NCBI GenBank assembly: GCA_964597685.1
Contig: CAZQZC010000002.1
Coordinates: forward strand, 1 to 40,694
Source of the DNA: JBCBTJ01 sp964597685
Lineage (GTDB): Bacteria; Pseudomonadota; Alphaproteobacteria; Caulobacterales; Hyphomonadaceae
Reading direction: 5' to 3'
Length of the DNA stretch: 40,694 nt
The position numbers and the translations under genes were made by a program. Positions 15,693 to 22,756 of this stretch are shown piece after piece. Under the pieces are notes generated by a model that was not told the DNA's origin, ran no database searches, and saw only the letters and a list, made by a program, of their open reading frames with translations. Each line of letters opens with the position of its first letter. Within the stretch, counting starts at the first letter, position 1.

Positions 15693-17041
15693 TGGGCTCG
15701 GTCCGGCGCCGTATCGTACTTGTCTTCTTTCTCGGTTTGACCGCCCTGATCGGACGCCATGAGAAGGCGGCGGCGGACTTCGATCCGTCTGAGGTGGAAG
15801 GGGCGGTCGTTCGGGTTTTCAACATCATTGACCGCAACAGCGTTGGCACGGGAACAGGCTTTGTCGTCAAATCCGACGGTTGGATCGTCACCAACAACCA
15901 TGTCATCGACCAGCATCGGGAGCTGCTGGTCGCCTTGCCCGGCGAAGATGAACCTGTTCCAGCGCGGCTGATCGACAAATCCGTGGATCTCGACCTCGCA
16001 ATCATCAAGATCGACCGCCAAGATTTGCCGGTCGTCAAATTGTCGAAGTCCGACCGCCGAAAGGGGCAGGATGTCTTCGCCCTCGGCTTTCCCGGCGTTG
16101 CAGACCGGCCGGGCGAGAACCTGGTCCAAGTGGAAGCGACGCTGACCGACGGCGTCCTGTCGAGGGAAATCAAAGGCCCCTGGCAGCCGGGCGGCGCGAA
16201 TCTCACCATTATTCAGCACAGCGCATCGGTGAATAAGGGCAATAGCGGCGGGCCGCTGTTTGACGATTGCGGCGGCGTGATCGGCGTGAACACGCAAAAG
16301 CCGGGGATCTCGGTGTCCGGCGGCAGCGCGATCGGACAGGAAGGCGTTTATTGGTCGTCGGCCATTGAGGAATTGTTCCCGATGCTTGATCGAGAAGGCG
16401 TCGCCTACGGTGTCTTGGACGCAGCTTGCGCTGTGAGCGGCGTCGGCGCGCTGGGCGGAGGCGGCGGAAGGGGGGGCGACGACACCGGCGGCGGTCTCGG
16501 CATTCCAACGCCCATGTTGTTGGCCATTGGCGCGGCGGCGGCTTTGATCGCCATCGGCGGGATCGCCTTGATGCGCTCGAATGCAAAGCCGGCGACGGCC
16601 GCTGCGGGATCGGCGTCGGCAAGGGCTCCGTCTTCAGCGCCCAAGCCTGCCAACGCGCCTGCGAAACGCCGCGTCGCCCCGCCAGTCGCAGCCAAGGCGC
16701 CGAAGACCGCAGCCGCGCCGCATCATCTCTGTCTCAGCGGGTTCACCCGTGACGGCCGCCCGGTGAAGCTAGAGGCCGACCGCGCTCGCCTCGCCCATCC
16801 CTATGGCGTTGTGATCGGGCGGACGACCGAACTCGCAGAATTGGCGTTCGAGGATTCCGAGATTTCGCGCCGCCACGCCCGCGTGTTCTGGGTCGCTGGA
16901 AAATTCTTCGTCGAAGACCTCAATTCCACGAACGGCACCCGGGTCGGCGGCCAAGCGGCGGCGCCGTTCAAAGCGCTGGAGCTGAAGCTCGGCTCGGTGC
17001 TCGGGCTCGCCGGGATCGAAGTCACTGTGAACAAGGCGTGA
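15692..17041 (+). CDS. Transmembrane serine protease with cytoplasmic FHA domain
   Basis: A 449-residue protein with a signal sequence (residues 1-28) and an HtrA-like protease domain with full triad: His70 in NNHVID, Asp101 in DLDLAIIKI and Ser185 in GNSGGPL. After a Gly-rich linker there is one membrane helix (about 275-294), a Pro/Ala-rich stretch and a C-terminal FHA domain (about 371-447; VIGRTTE, SRRHARVFW, NSTNGTRV). FHA domains bind phospho-threonine, so cytoplasmic phosphorylation could recruit or control a periplasmic protease. This is inferred from the layout. AGGAGG at 15681-15686 precedes the ATG, which overlaps the upstream stop by one base. It is the intact counterpart of the degenerate protein encoded just before it. 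Confidence 0.88.
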   Translation: MGSVRRRIVLVFFLGLTALIGRHEKAAADFDPSEVEGAVVRVFNIIDRNSVGTGTGFVVKSDGWIVTNNHVIDQHRELLVALPGEDEPVPARLIDKSVDLDLAIIKIDRQDLPVVKLSKSDRRKGQDVFALGFPGVADRPGENLVQVEATLTDGVLSREIKGPWQPGGANLTIIQHSASVNKGNSGGPLFDDCGGVIGVNTQKPGISVSGGSAIGQEGVYWSSAIEELFPMLDREGVAYGVLDAACAVSGVGALGGGGGRGGDDTGGGLGIPTPMLLAIGAAAALIAIGGIALMRSNAKPATAAAGSASARAPSSAPKPANAPAKRRVAPPVAAKAPKTAAAPHHLCLSGFTRDGRPVKLEADRARLAHPYGVVIGRTTELAELAFEDSEISRRHARVFWVAGKFFVEDLNSTNGTRVGGQAAAPFKALELKLGSVLGLAGIEVTVNKA

Positions 17042-17045
17042 GGCG

Positions 17046-17456
17046 ATGAGCGGCGAGTTAGAGACCTATACAATCGGCCGGGATCCGTCCTGCGAAATCC
17101 ATCTCGCCGCGCCAACCGTGTCGCGTCGCCACGCCGAACTCGTCGTGCGGCGGGGGTCGGTCTACTACCTCACAGATTGCGCAAGCACGGGCGGCACGTG
17201 CCGGTCTGGAGAGAGGGGCTGGGAGCGCGTGCGGCAAGCCTATATCAAGCCCGACGAGCCGCTGATGTTCGGCGACTATCAGACCAGCGCGGCCCAATTG
17301 CTGGCCATCGCAAAACGCCTCGAACCCGCCCCGGACGAGCCTGAGACGGCGGTGTTGAAACCGCCGTCAAGCGACGAAGGACGGGCCCCCGTCGACGACC
17401 GGCCAGTGGGCCGCGTGCGCCGTAATCCCGAGACGGGCGAATTGGAGTCGTTTTGA
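17046..17456 (+). CDS. Small stand-alone FHA domain protein
   Basis: A 136-residue cytoplasmic protein that is essentially one FHA domain (residues about 5-85). The conserved elements are TIGRDPSCEIHL and TVSRRHAELVV, the latter being the usual SxxH motif, followed by a STGGT-like loop. The C-terminal 40 residues are polar and Pro/Glu-rich with several Thr and Ser residues that a kinase could modify. It starts four bases after the protease-FHA gene. Its TGA shares a base with the ATG of the vWA gene (TGATG), so translation is probably coupled. It probably acts as an adaptor reading phospho-threonine, a role inferred from the fold. Confidence 0.85.
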   Translation: MSGELETYTIGRDPSCEIHLAAPTVSRRHAELVVRRGSVYYLTDCASTGGTCRSGERGWERVRQAYIKPDEPLMFGDYQTSAAQLLAIAKRLEPAPDEPETAVLKPPSSDEGRAPVDDRPVGRVRRNPETGELESF

Positions 17457-18394
17457 TGCGGCGCGGATCGCGGGAAATCTCAATCTTCTCAATGTCGGCG
17501 CTGGATTTGTTCGCCTCGGCGCTCGGCGCGTTCATTCTGCTCGCCGTGATCATGATCCCGTACTTCCCAAATACGGGCGACAGTCCGCAGCGCATCGCAG
17601 ACGTCGCCGCCGAGCGGGATGCCGCCGAGGACGCCGCGTCTTCGGCGGCGGCGCGCGCCGCGTCGGCGGAGGCTGAAGCCGCCCAGGCCCAAGCGCAAGC
17701 CGCCGCCGCGCAAGCCGCCGCGGACGCGGCCCAAGCCCGGGCGGCGGCCGCAGAGGCGGAGGCCGCCCAGCTGAAGCGCGACCGGCCGTCCCAAGCGAAT
17801 TCATCCCTCCCGCCGGTCGATATCATCGTCGCCATCGATACGACAGGATCCATGGACGCCCAGGTGCGGGGGCTGAAGTCCGACATCATTACACTGGCGG
17901 AGATCCTGAACAGCGTGTCGGATTCCGCCGCCCTCGGCGTGATCGACTTCAAAGACGCCTGCGAAGGCGGCCGAGCGCTACGCTCCGCTCAGTTGCGGGT
18001 TCTGACGCCGTCTGCGATCAGCCAGCTCAGCCAGTTCGTCCGCCCCATGTTCGCTGGCAATTACCGGCCTGAATGCAATTTCGACCAACCCGAAGCGATT
18101 GATCTCGCACTTCGGTCGGCGCTTGGCATGGGATGGCGTTCGAACGTGTCGAACCGGGTGATCGTCATCGCGTCGGACAACGCCGCCTATCCGAACAAGC
18201 GCCAACAGACGTTCAACGACGCGGCCCGCTTCAATCAGGCCGGCGGCAAGGTCTCGGCCGTTTACGTGCGCACGGGCGGAAGCGAAGCGATCGCGCGCAG
18301 CTACATGCGGCAACTGGCGCAAGCCGGCGGCGGGGCCTTCGTGCCGGAAGGCGGTTCGTTTATCGGCGCGGTCCTGATCGCGGCGTTTCAATGA
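17456..18394 (+). CDS. vWA protein with MotB/ExbD-like N-terminal membrane helix
   Basis: A 312-residue protein with an unusual layout. A short basic N-terminus leads into one helix (about 16-35) that reads LDLFASALGAFILLAVIM. The Asp at residue 17 sits where MotB Asp32 sits (DFMTAMMAFFLV), the residue that carries protons in MotA/MotB stators. An Ala/Glu-rich coiled coil (about 46-105) precedes a vWA domain (about 118-310) with MIDAS motif DTTGS at 128-132. The vWA should be periplasmic, in place of the usual OmpA-type peptidoglycan-binding domain. The next gene encodes a TolQ/ExbB/MotA-like protein, the expected partner. The start overlaps the FHA gene stop. Pairing and ion use are inferred. 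Confidence 0.85.
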   Translation: MRRGSREISIFSMSALDLFASALGAFILLAVIMIPYFPNTGDSPQRIADVAAERDAAEDAASSAAARAASAEAEAAQAQAQAAAAQAAADAAQARAAAAEAEAAQLKRDRPSQANSSLPPVDIIVAIDTTGSMDAQVRGLKSDIITLAEILNSVSDSAALGVIDFKDACEGGRALRSAQLRVLTPSAISQLSQFVRPMFAGNYRPECNFDQPEAIDLALRSALGMGWRSNVSNRVIVIASDNAAYPNKRQQTFNDAARFNQAGGKVSAVYVRTGGSEAIARSYMRQLAQAGGGAFVPEGGSFIGAVLIAAFQ

Positions 18395-18413
18395 AAACGG
18401 GGAATCTGACGCG

Positions 18414-19220
18414 ATGACGACACTGACTGCGACCGCGCCGAAGGCCAACCGAGCCGGCTCGCGCATGGCCGCCCTTGGCGGCGCGGCCTTGATCGGGGCC
18501 GCGCTCGTCGCGGTGCTGACCTTCGCCCTGCCCGAGGATAGCGTCGCCGCAGCCGTCCTGCTCGATCGGGGCGGGCGGTTCCCCTACCCCTTCACGATCC
18601 AGAACGCGATGTGGATCGTCTTCTTCATGGGCTTGGTGGAGCTGATCCTCAGGTTTCGCAGCGCCAGCCAGGAAGCCCGCCAAGTCTCCATGGCCCTCCT
18701 GCCCGAAGACGACGAAACCATGCTGCGGGCCCAGGACCTCGCGCCTTATTCGGCCAAGGCCAAGGCCAACCTGGCGACGCGCGAGAGCTTTCTTCAGCGC
18801 CTGGTCGTACGGATCATCTGGCAGTTTCAGTCGACGCGCAGCGTGAGCCAATCGAACGATATTCTGAATTCATCGCTGGAGCTGTTCCAGCATGAGATTG
18901 ACCTTCGCTATAATATGATCCGCTACATCACCTGGCTGATCCCGACGCTGGGCTTCATCGGCACGGTGATCGGCATCGCGTTCGCCTTGGAGACAGCAGG
19001 CGACCCGCCGGACGTCAGCGACACCGGCGCGCTTCGGCCTTGGATGCAGGCGCTGACGCGGGATTTGGGCGTTGCGTTCAATACAACGCTGGTGGCGCTG
19101 CTGCTGTCGGCGGTGCTGGTGTTCATCATGCACGTCGCCCAGGAGCGCGAGGAGCTGGCGCTGAACCGAGCGGGCCAATACTGCCTCGATAACCTGATCA
19201 ATCGTCTTTACGAGAAGTAG
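18414..19220 (+). CDS. MotA/TolQ/ExbB-like proton-channel-family protein
   Basis: A 268-residue inner-membrane protein with four hydrophobic segments (about 20-42, 62-80, 163-185 and 215-237). The last two carry the family hallmarks: TLGFIGTVIGIAFAL, like the GLLGTVxGI of TolQ/ExbB/MotA, and VAFNTTLVALLLSAVLV, with the conserved Thr pair. A cytoplasmic stretch of about 80 residues lies between helices two and three, as in the family. With the preceding MotB/ExbD-like vWA protein it should form a pmf-driven channel or motor. ATG 18414 follows GGGGA at 18399-18403. Nothing like ZorC/D or TolA/TonB is adjacent, so it is not a standard Zorya, Tol or Ton system. Confidence 0.85.
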   Translation: MTTLTATAPKANRAGSRMAALGGAALIGAALVAVLTFALPEDSVAAAVLLDRGGRFPYPFTIQNAMWIVFFMGLVELILRFRSASQEARQVSMALLPEDDETMLRAQDLAPYSAKAKANLATRESFLQRLVVRIIWQFQSTRSVSQSNDILNSSLELFQHEIDLRYNMIRYITWLIPTLGFIGTVIGIAFALETAGDPPDVSDTGALRPWMQALTRDLGVAFNTTLVALLLSAVLVFIMHVAQEREELALNRAGQYCLDNLINRLYEK

Positions 19221-19235
19221 GAAGGGAGCTTAGCC

Positions 19236-19931
19236 ATGGTTGTGAAACGCGGGCCAGACGGCAACATGATCGAGGAGCCGACCCGGGCGACAGGCGGCGG
19301 GTCGACCCGCCCGGCCTCCGGCGTCGACACGCCGACCCACGCGCCCGGCGCAGCTTCGCCCCCGCCCCGGTCCGGCGGCGGGCTCGGCGGCGACTACGAC
19401 ACGCCGACCATCAAGCGCAGCACGACCACCGGCGCGCCCCAGACGCCCACCGCGTCCCCGACGCCGGCCGCGCCGGCCGCGCCGCCCGCAGGCGACAGTT
19501 TGGAGCCGGCCACGCAAATCGTCGGCCGACAAGCCACCCCCGCGGCTGCGTCCAGCGCCAGCGACGCCATGCAGGACCCGCCGGTGGGGTGGCTGGTCGT
19601 TGTGGACGGCCCGGGCAGAGGCGAGACGCTGCGCCTCGGCTATGGCCGCAACACGCTTGGGCGAGGCCCGACCACGCGGCTGAACATCGACTTTGGCGAT
19701 ACGGAGATCTCGCGCACCGCGCATTGCACGGTCACCTACGACCCCAAGACGCGCAAATTCTACCTGAACCACGAAGACGGCGTGAACCTGACGTATCTGA
19801 ACGAACAGCCGGTGCTTCAGCCCGTCATCATCGAGCGCGACGCCCGCATCACGATCGGCGCCACCACGCTGCGCTTCCTGCCGTTCTGCGACGAACAATT
19901 CGAGTGGCAGGACCAGGACAACCAAACCTGA
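19236..19931 (+). CDS. FHA domain protein with long Thr/Pro-rich N-terminal tail
   Basis: A 231-residue cytoplasmic protein. Residues 1-115 are disordered-looking, rich in Pro, Ala, Gly and Thr, and contain candidate kinase sites such as DTPTIKRSTTT (about 49-63) and EPATQIVG. Residues about 118-220 form an FHA domain (LGRGPTTRLNIDF, TEISRTAHCTVTYD). The usual SxxH reads S-R-T-A-H here. The arrangement, a Thr-bearing tail plus FHA, recalls GarA/OdhI, where a phosphorylated tail folds back onto the FHA domain; whether that happens here is inference. It starts 15 bases after the channel gene and ends seven before the phosphatase gene. Confidence 0.82.
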   Translation: MVVKRGPDGNMIEEPTRATGGGSTRPASGVDTPTHAPGAASPPPRSGGGLGGDYDTPTIKRSTTTGAPQTPTASPTPAAPAAPPAGDSLEPATQIVGRQATPAAASSASDAMQDPPVGWLVVVDGPGRGETLRLGYGRNTLGRGPTTRLNIDFGDTEISRTAHCTVTYDPKTRKFYLNHEDGVNLTYLNEQPVLQPVIIERDARITIGATTLRFLPFCDEQFEWQDQDNQT

Positions 19932-19938
19932 GGCGACC

Positions 19939-21117
19939 ATGGCCGACGAGCGCGTCTTCGCCCACCGCCAACACCAAGGCGCCCGCCCCTACCAGGAGGA
20001 TTCCATAGGCTATCAGGACGGCGACGGCTCAGCCGCGCCGAGCCTGGTCGTGGTGGCCGACGGAATGGGCGGGCACGCCGGCGGGGCCGAGGCCAGCGAC
20101 TTGGCCGTCAAAGCTTTCCTCAAAGCCTACCACGACGTCGACACCGGCGAGGCGGAGCGTTTTATGGCGGCGCTCAATGCGGCCAACGACGCGATTGCGG
20201 CCGCAACGTCCGCCAAGCCTGACCTGGCGGGCATGGGCTGCACGCTGCTCGCGGCCTCGGTCGACGGTGGAACGGTGAAGTGGCTCAGCGTTGGCGATTC
20301 GCCCATGTGGCGGGTCAGCGCCGCAGGCGTCGAACGCCTCAACGACGACCATTCCATGGCGCCGGTTCTGGCCGACCTTGTCGCCGAAGGCCGGATGACG
20401 GCCGACGAGGCGGCCGCCGATCCGCGGCGGAACGCCTTGCGCAGCGCGGTGATGGGCGAGGATATCGAACTGATTGATCTAAGCGTCGACGGATTGTCGT
20501 GCGCGCCGGGCGACTGCGTCATCCTGGCGAGCGACGGGCTCGATACGCTCAGCCCCGATGAAATCAAAACGATCGCCGAAAAACACGAAGGCGACGCCGG
20601 AGAGATCGCCAGCGACCTGGTCCGCACCGTTCTGAAGAAAGACAAGCCTGGCCAAGACAATGTCTCCGTCGCGGTCGTCGCCATCCCCGCTGCGGGCGCT
20701 GCGGTGGATTTGAGCGAAGCCGAGACGCTTCAGCGCCGCGCGGGCGCGCCGATCGAGCATCCTGCCGCGCCGCCGAGCAAGAGCCGTCTCTGGCGTCCGA
20801 TGGCGCTGATCGCCTTGGGCGGCTTGCTCCTCGCCATCCTGTTGGCGATCCTGTTCAGCGGCGGCGACGACACCGCGACAGTGCCCGTGCCAATTAACAC
20901 CCCCCCACTGCGCCAAGGGCCGCGACCGGTTCCGCCCGCGCCGCCCCCTCCTTCGCCCGAAGAACCGATCGAGCCAGAGCCGCCTGAGGCCGAGGAGCCT
21001 GGCGCCCCCTCAACCGGCGAAGCTGACGATACGGAGGCTGACCAAGCCTTAGAGTCGACGGAAACGGACGGTCCGACGACTCCCGAACCGGACCAATCAG
21101 ACGCTGGCGAAGACTAG
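19939..21117 (+). CDS. PP2C-family Ser/Thr phosphatase with C-terminal membrane helix
   Basis: A 392-residue protein. The PP2C domain (about 5-250) retains its metal-binding acidic residues: QED at 19-21, DGMGGH from 41, SVGDS, SDGLDTL and GQDNVSV near the end. One membrane helix (about 286-307) is followed by an acidic, Pro/Glu-rich tail that should be periplasmic. It is the natural eraser for the kinase encoded at 10437 and closes the operon. The tail lacks a recognisable domain. The next gene is convergent; the repeat at 21123-21151 lies between. Confidence 0.9.
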   Translation: MADERVFAHRQHQGARPYQEDSIGYQDGDGSAAPSLVVVADGMGGHAGGAEASDLAVKAFLKAYHDVDTGEAERFMAALNAANDAIAAATSAKPDLAGMGCTLLAASVDGGTVKWLSVGDSPMWRVSAAGVERLNDDHSMAPVLADLVAEGRMTADEAAADPRRNALRSAVMGEDIELIDLSVDGLSCAPGDCVILASDGLDTLSPDEIKTIAEKHEGDAGEIASDLVRTVLKKDKPGQDNVSVAVVAIPAAGAAVDLSEAETLQRRAGAPIEHPAAPPSKSRLWRPMALIALGGLLLAILLAILFSGGDDTATVPVPINTPPLRQGPRPVPPAPPPPSPEEPIEPEPPEAEEPGAPSTGEADDTEADQALESTETDGPTTPEPDQSDAGED

Positions 21118-21122
21118 AGCTC

Positions 21123-21151
21123 AATCCGCCCTAGGGCGGATTCCGACCTAG
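21123..21151. repeat. CTAGGGCGGATTCC repeat with 20-bp palindrome
   Basis: CTAGGGCGGATTCCGACCTAG (21131-21151) matches the copy at 30346-30366 at 20 of 21 positions. Together with the preceding AATCCGCC it forms a perfect 20-base palindrome (21123-21142) that could fold as a strong hairpin in RNA from either strand. It lies between the convergent phosphatase and NrtS-like genes and supplies the TAG stop of the latter. It may serve as a bidirectional terminator. Confidence 0.65.
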
Positions 21152-21438
21152 CCCGCCGCTTCCTTCGTCATGCAGCGATAGGCGACCTTGAAGGACGCCG
21201 CGGAATAGGTCGACACGCTGTAGGGCACGCAATAGGTCAACAAGATCTTCCACAGCGGCGGCATGCCGCCGGAGAGGATGACATCGGCCTGGTTGATCGC
21301 GATCAGGATCGTTCCCACGATCGCAGCCACTTTCAGCGCCCGCGCCACCGTGTCCTTTTCAAACGCGGCGATCCAGAAGGCGTTCTTCCCGCAATTAGCA
21401 GCCAAACTGTTGTTCGGCAGGTCGGTGATGTCGGCCAT
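21148..21438 (-). CDS. nrtS: NrtS-like small membrane protein (putative nitrate/nitrite transporter)
   Basis: A 96-residue protein with two predicted membrane helices: ALKVAAIVGTILIAINQADVIL and WKILLTYCVPYSVSTYSAA. This pattern, especially INQ-D and LLTYxVPYxVSTY, matches my memory of NrtS, a small nitrate/nitrite transporter first described in marine cyanobacteria. The transported ion is taken from the family; there are no nitrate-reduction genes in the window. ATG 21438 is chosen because GGAG lies just upstream; the longer frame to 21462 has no such site. It is monocistronic and converges on the phosphatase gene. Confidence 0.6.
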   Translation of the reverse strand: MADITDLPNNSLAANCGKNAFWIAAFEKDTVARALKVAAIVGTILIAINQADVILSGGMPPLWKILLTYCVPYSVSTYSAASFKVAYRCMTKEAAG

Positions 21439-21527
21439 TGCGCTCTCCTGGACACGCCCCATGGACCGTCATGTGCGCAGGCGGCGTCCGAACTCAAGCG
21501 GTTTCACGATCTTGCGATCCGTTCGCC

Positions 21528-22700
21528 TCAGTAAGACTTTGGCAAGCCGAGCACGCGTTCGGCGATGAAGTTTAGAATCATCTCGCGGCTGACCGGCGCG
21601 ATTCGGGCGAGCATCGCCTCCCGCATGAAGCGCTCGACCTGATACTCCTTCGCGTATCCCATGCCGCCATGGGCGAGCACGGACGCCTCGCAGGCGTGGA
21701 AGCCGGCCTCAGCGCCGAGATACTTGGCCGCGTTCGCCTCCGCCCCGCATTCGGCGCCGCGGTCGAACAGGCTCGCAGCCTTATAGGACAGCAGCTCTGC
21801 AGCGGAAAGCTCGGCCCAGCACTTCGCCAGGGGATGGGCGACGCCCTGATTCTGACCGATGGGCCGGCCAAACACGATCCGCTCATTGGCGTATTGCGAC
21901 GCGCGCTCGAGCGCGGCGAATCCGAGACCGATCGCCTCCACGGCGAACAGGACGCGCTCAGGATTGAGGCCCTGGAGCAGATATTTGAACCCAGCGCCCT
22001 CTTCGCCGATCAGATGCTCCTTCGGCACGTCGAGACCGTCGATAAAAAGCGTATTACATTCAACGGCTTTTCGCCCCATCTTCGGGATGGGGTTCGCCTC
22101 GATCCGATCTCGATTGAAATCTGTGTAAAAGAGGGACAGGCCGAGATAGGGCTTTGCGCATTGGTCTTTCGGGGTGGTGCGCGCGATGATCAGGATCTTG
22201 TCGGCGCGCTGCGCGCCCGTGGTCCAGATTTTCCGACCATTGATCGTATAGCCGGCATTTGTGCGTTCGGCCTTCGTCTCAAGGGACGAAGTGTCGAGCC
22301 CGGAATTCGGCTCCGTCACCGCAAAACACATCTTTTCTTCGCCGGAGATGATCTTCGGAAGGCTCTCGCGCCTCTGCTCTTCGGTCCCGAATTTCTCCAA
22401 GGGCTTCGGACCAAAGATGTTGAGGTGGATGGCCGATGCGCCAGAGAAGCCGGCGCCGGAGCGGGTGACCGCCTGCATGACGATCGACGCCTCGGTCAGG
22501 CCGAGGCCGGCGCCGCCGTATTCCTCCGGAAACGCCACGCCGAGCCACCCGCCCTTCGCCATGGCGTCGGTGAACGCTTCCGGCCATTGCCCCGTTTCGT
22601 CCGTCGTCGACCAGTATTCGTCGTCGAATTGCGCGCAGGTCCGGTCCACCGCGTCTTTGATCGCGGTCTGCTCTTCAGTCATGTCGGCGATGGAATGCAT
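21528..22700 (-). CDS. Acyl-CoA dehydrogenase
   Basis: A 390-residue FAD-dependent acyl-CoA dehydrogenase, which forms the 2-enoyl-CoA in fatty-acid or branched-chain acid breakdown. Family signatures are clear: CFAVTEPNSGLD, KIWTTGAQRAD, ANERIVFGRPIGQNQ and AHGGMGYAKEYQVERF. The C-terminal IYEGTSEIQ-type segment that holds the catalytic Glu in MCAD reads IAPVSREM here. The Glu in GLNPERVL occupies the alternative helix position used by isovaleryl-CoA dehydrogenase and LCAD. The chain specificity is unknown. AGGAGG precedes ATG 22700. It lies 56 bases after the thiO stop on the same strand. Confidence 0.9.
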   Translation of the reverse strand: MHSIADMTEEQTAIKDAVDRTCAQFDDEYWSTTDETGQWPEAFTDAMAKGGWLGVAFPEEYGGAGLGLTEASIVMQAVTRSGAGFSGASAIHLNIFGPKPLEKFGTEEQRRESLPKIISGEEKMCFAVTEPNSGLDTSSLETKAERTNAGYTINGRKIWTTGAQRADKILIIARTTPKDQCAKPYLGLSLFYTDFNRDRIEANPIPKMGRKAVECNTLFIDGLDVPKEHLIGEEGAGFKYLLQGLNPERVLFAVEAIGLGFAALERASQYANERIVFGRPIGQNQGVAHPLAKCWAELSAAELLSYKAASLFDRGAECGAEANAAKYLGAEAGFHACEASVLAHGGMGYAKEYQVERFMREAMLARIAPVSREMILNFIAERVLGLPKSY

Positions 22701-22756
22701 CGAGGAACCTCCTAATCGCTGCGAGACTTATGGCTCGCGGAATAGTCCGTCCAGCG

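Noticed and set aside
17456..19220. Zorya-type anti-phage system (ZorAB)
   Set aside because: The channel pair is similar in idea, but the channel protein lacks a long ZorA-like tail, the partner has vWA rather than OmpA, and no ZorC, ZorD or ZorE gene is adjacent.
10437..21117. Type VI secretion system regulatory cluster (PpkA/PppA/Fha)
   Set aside because: The kinase, PP2C and FHA content fits, but no Hcp, VgrG, TssB/C, ClpV or TssJKLM is in the window, and the protease and vWA/channel genes are not part of that system.
21669..22715. 348-codon open frame on the plus strand
   Set aside because: Antisense shadow of the acyl-CoA dehydrogenase gene, with no recognisable protein motif.
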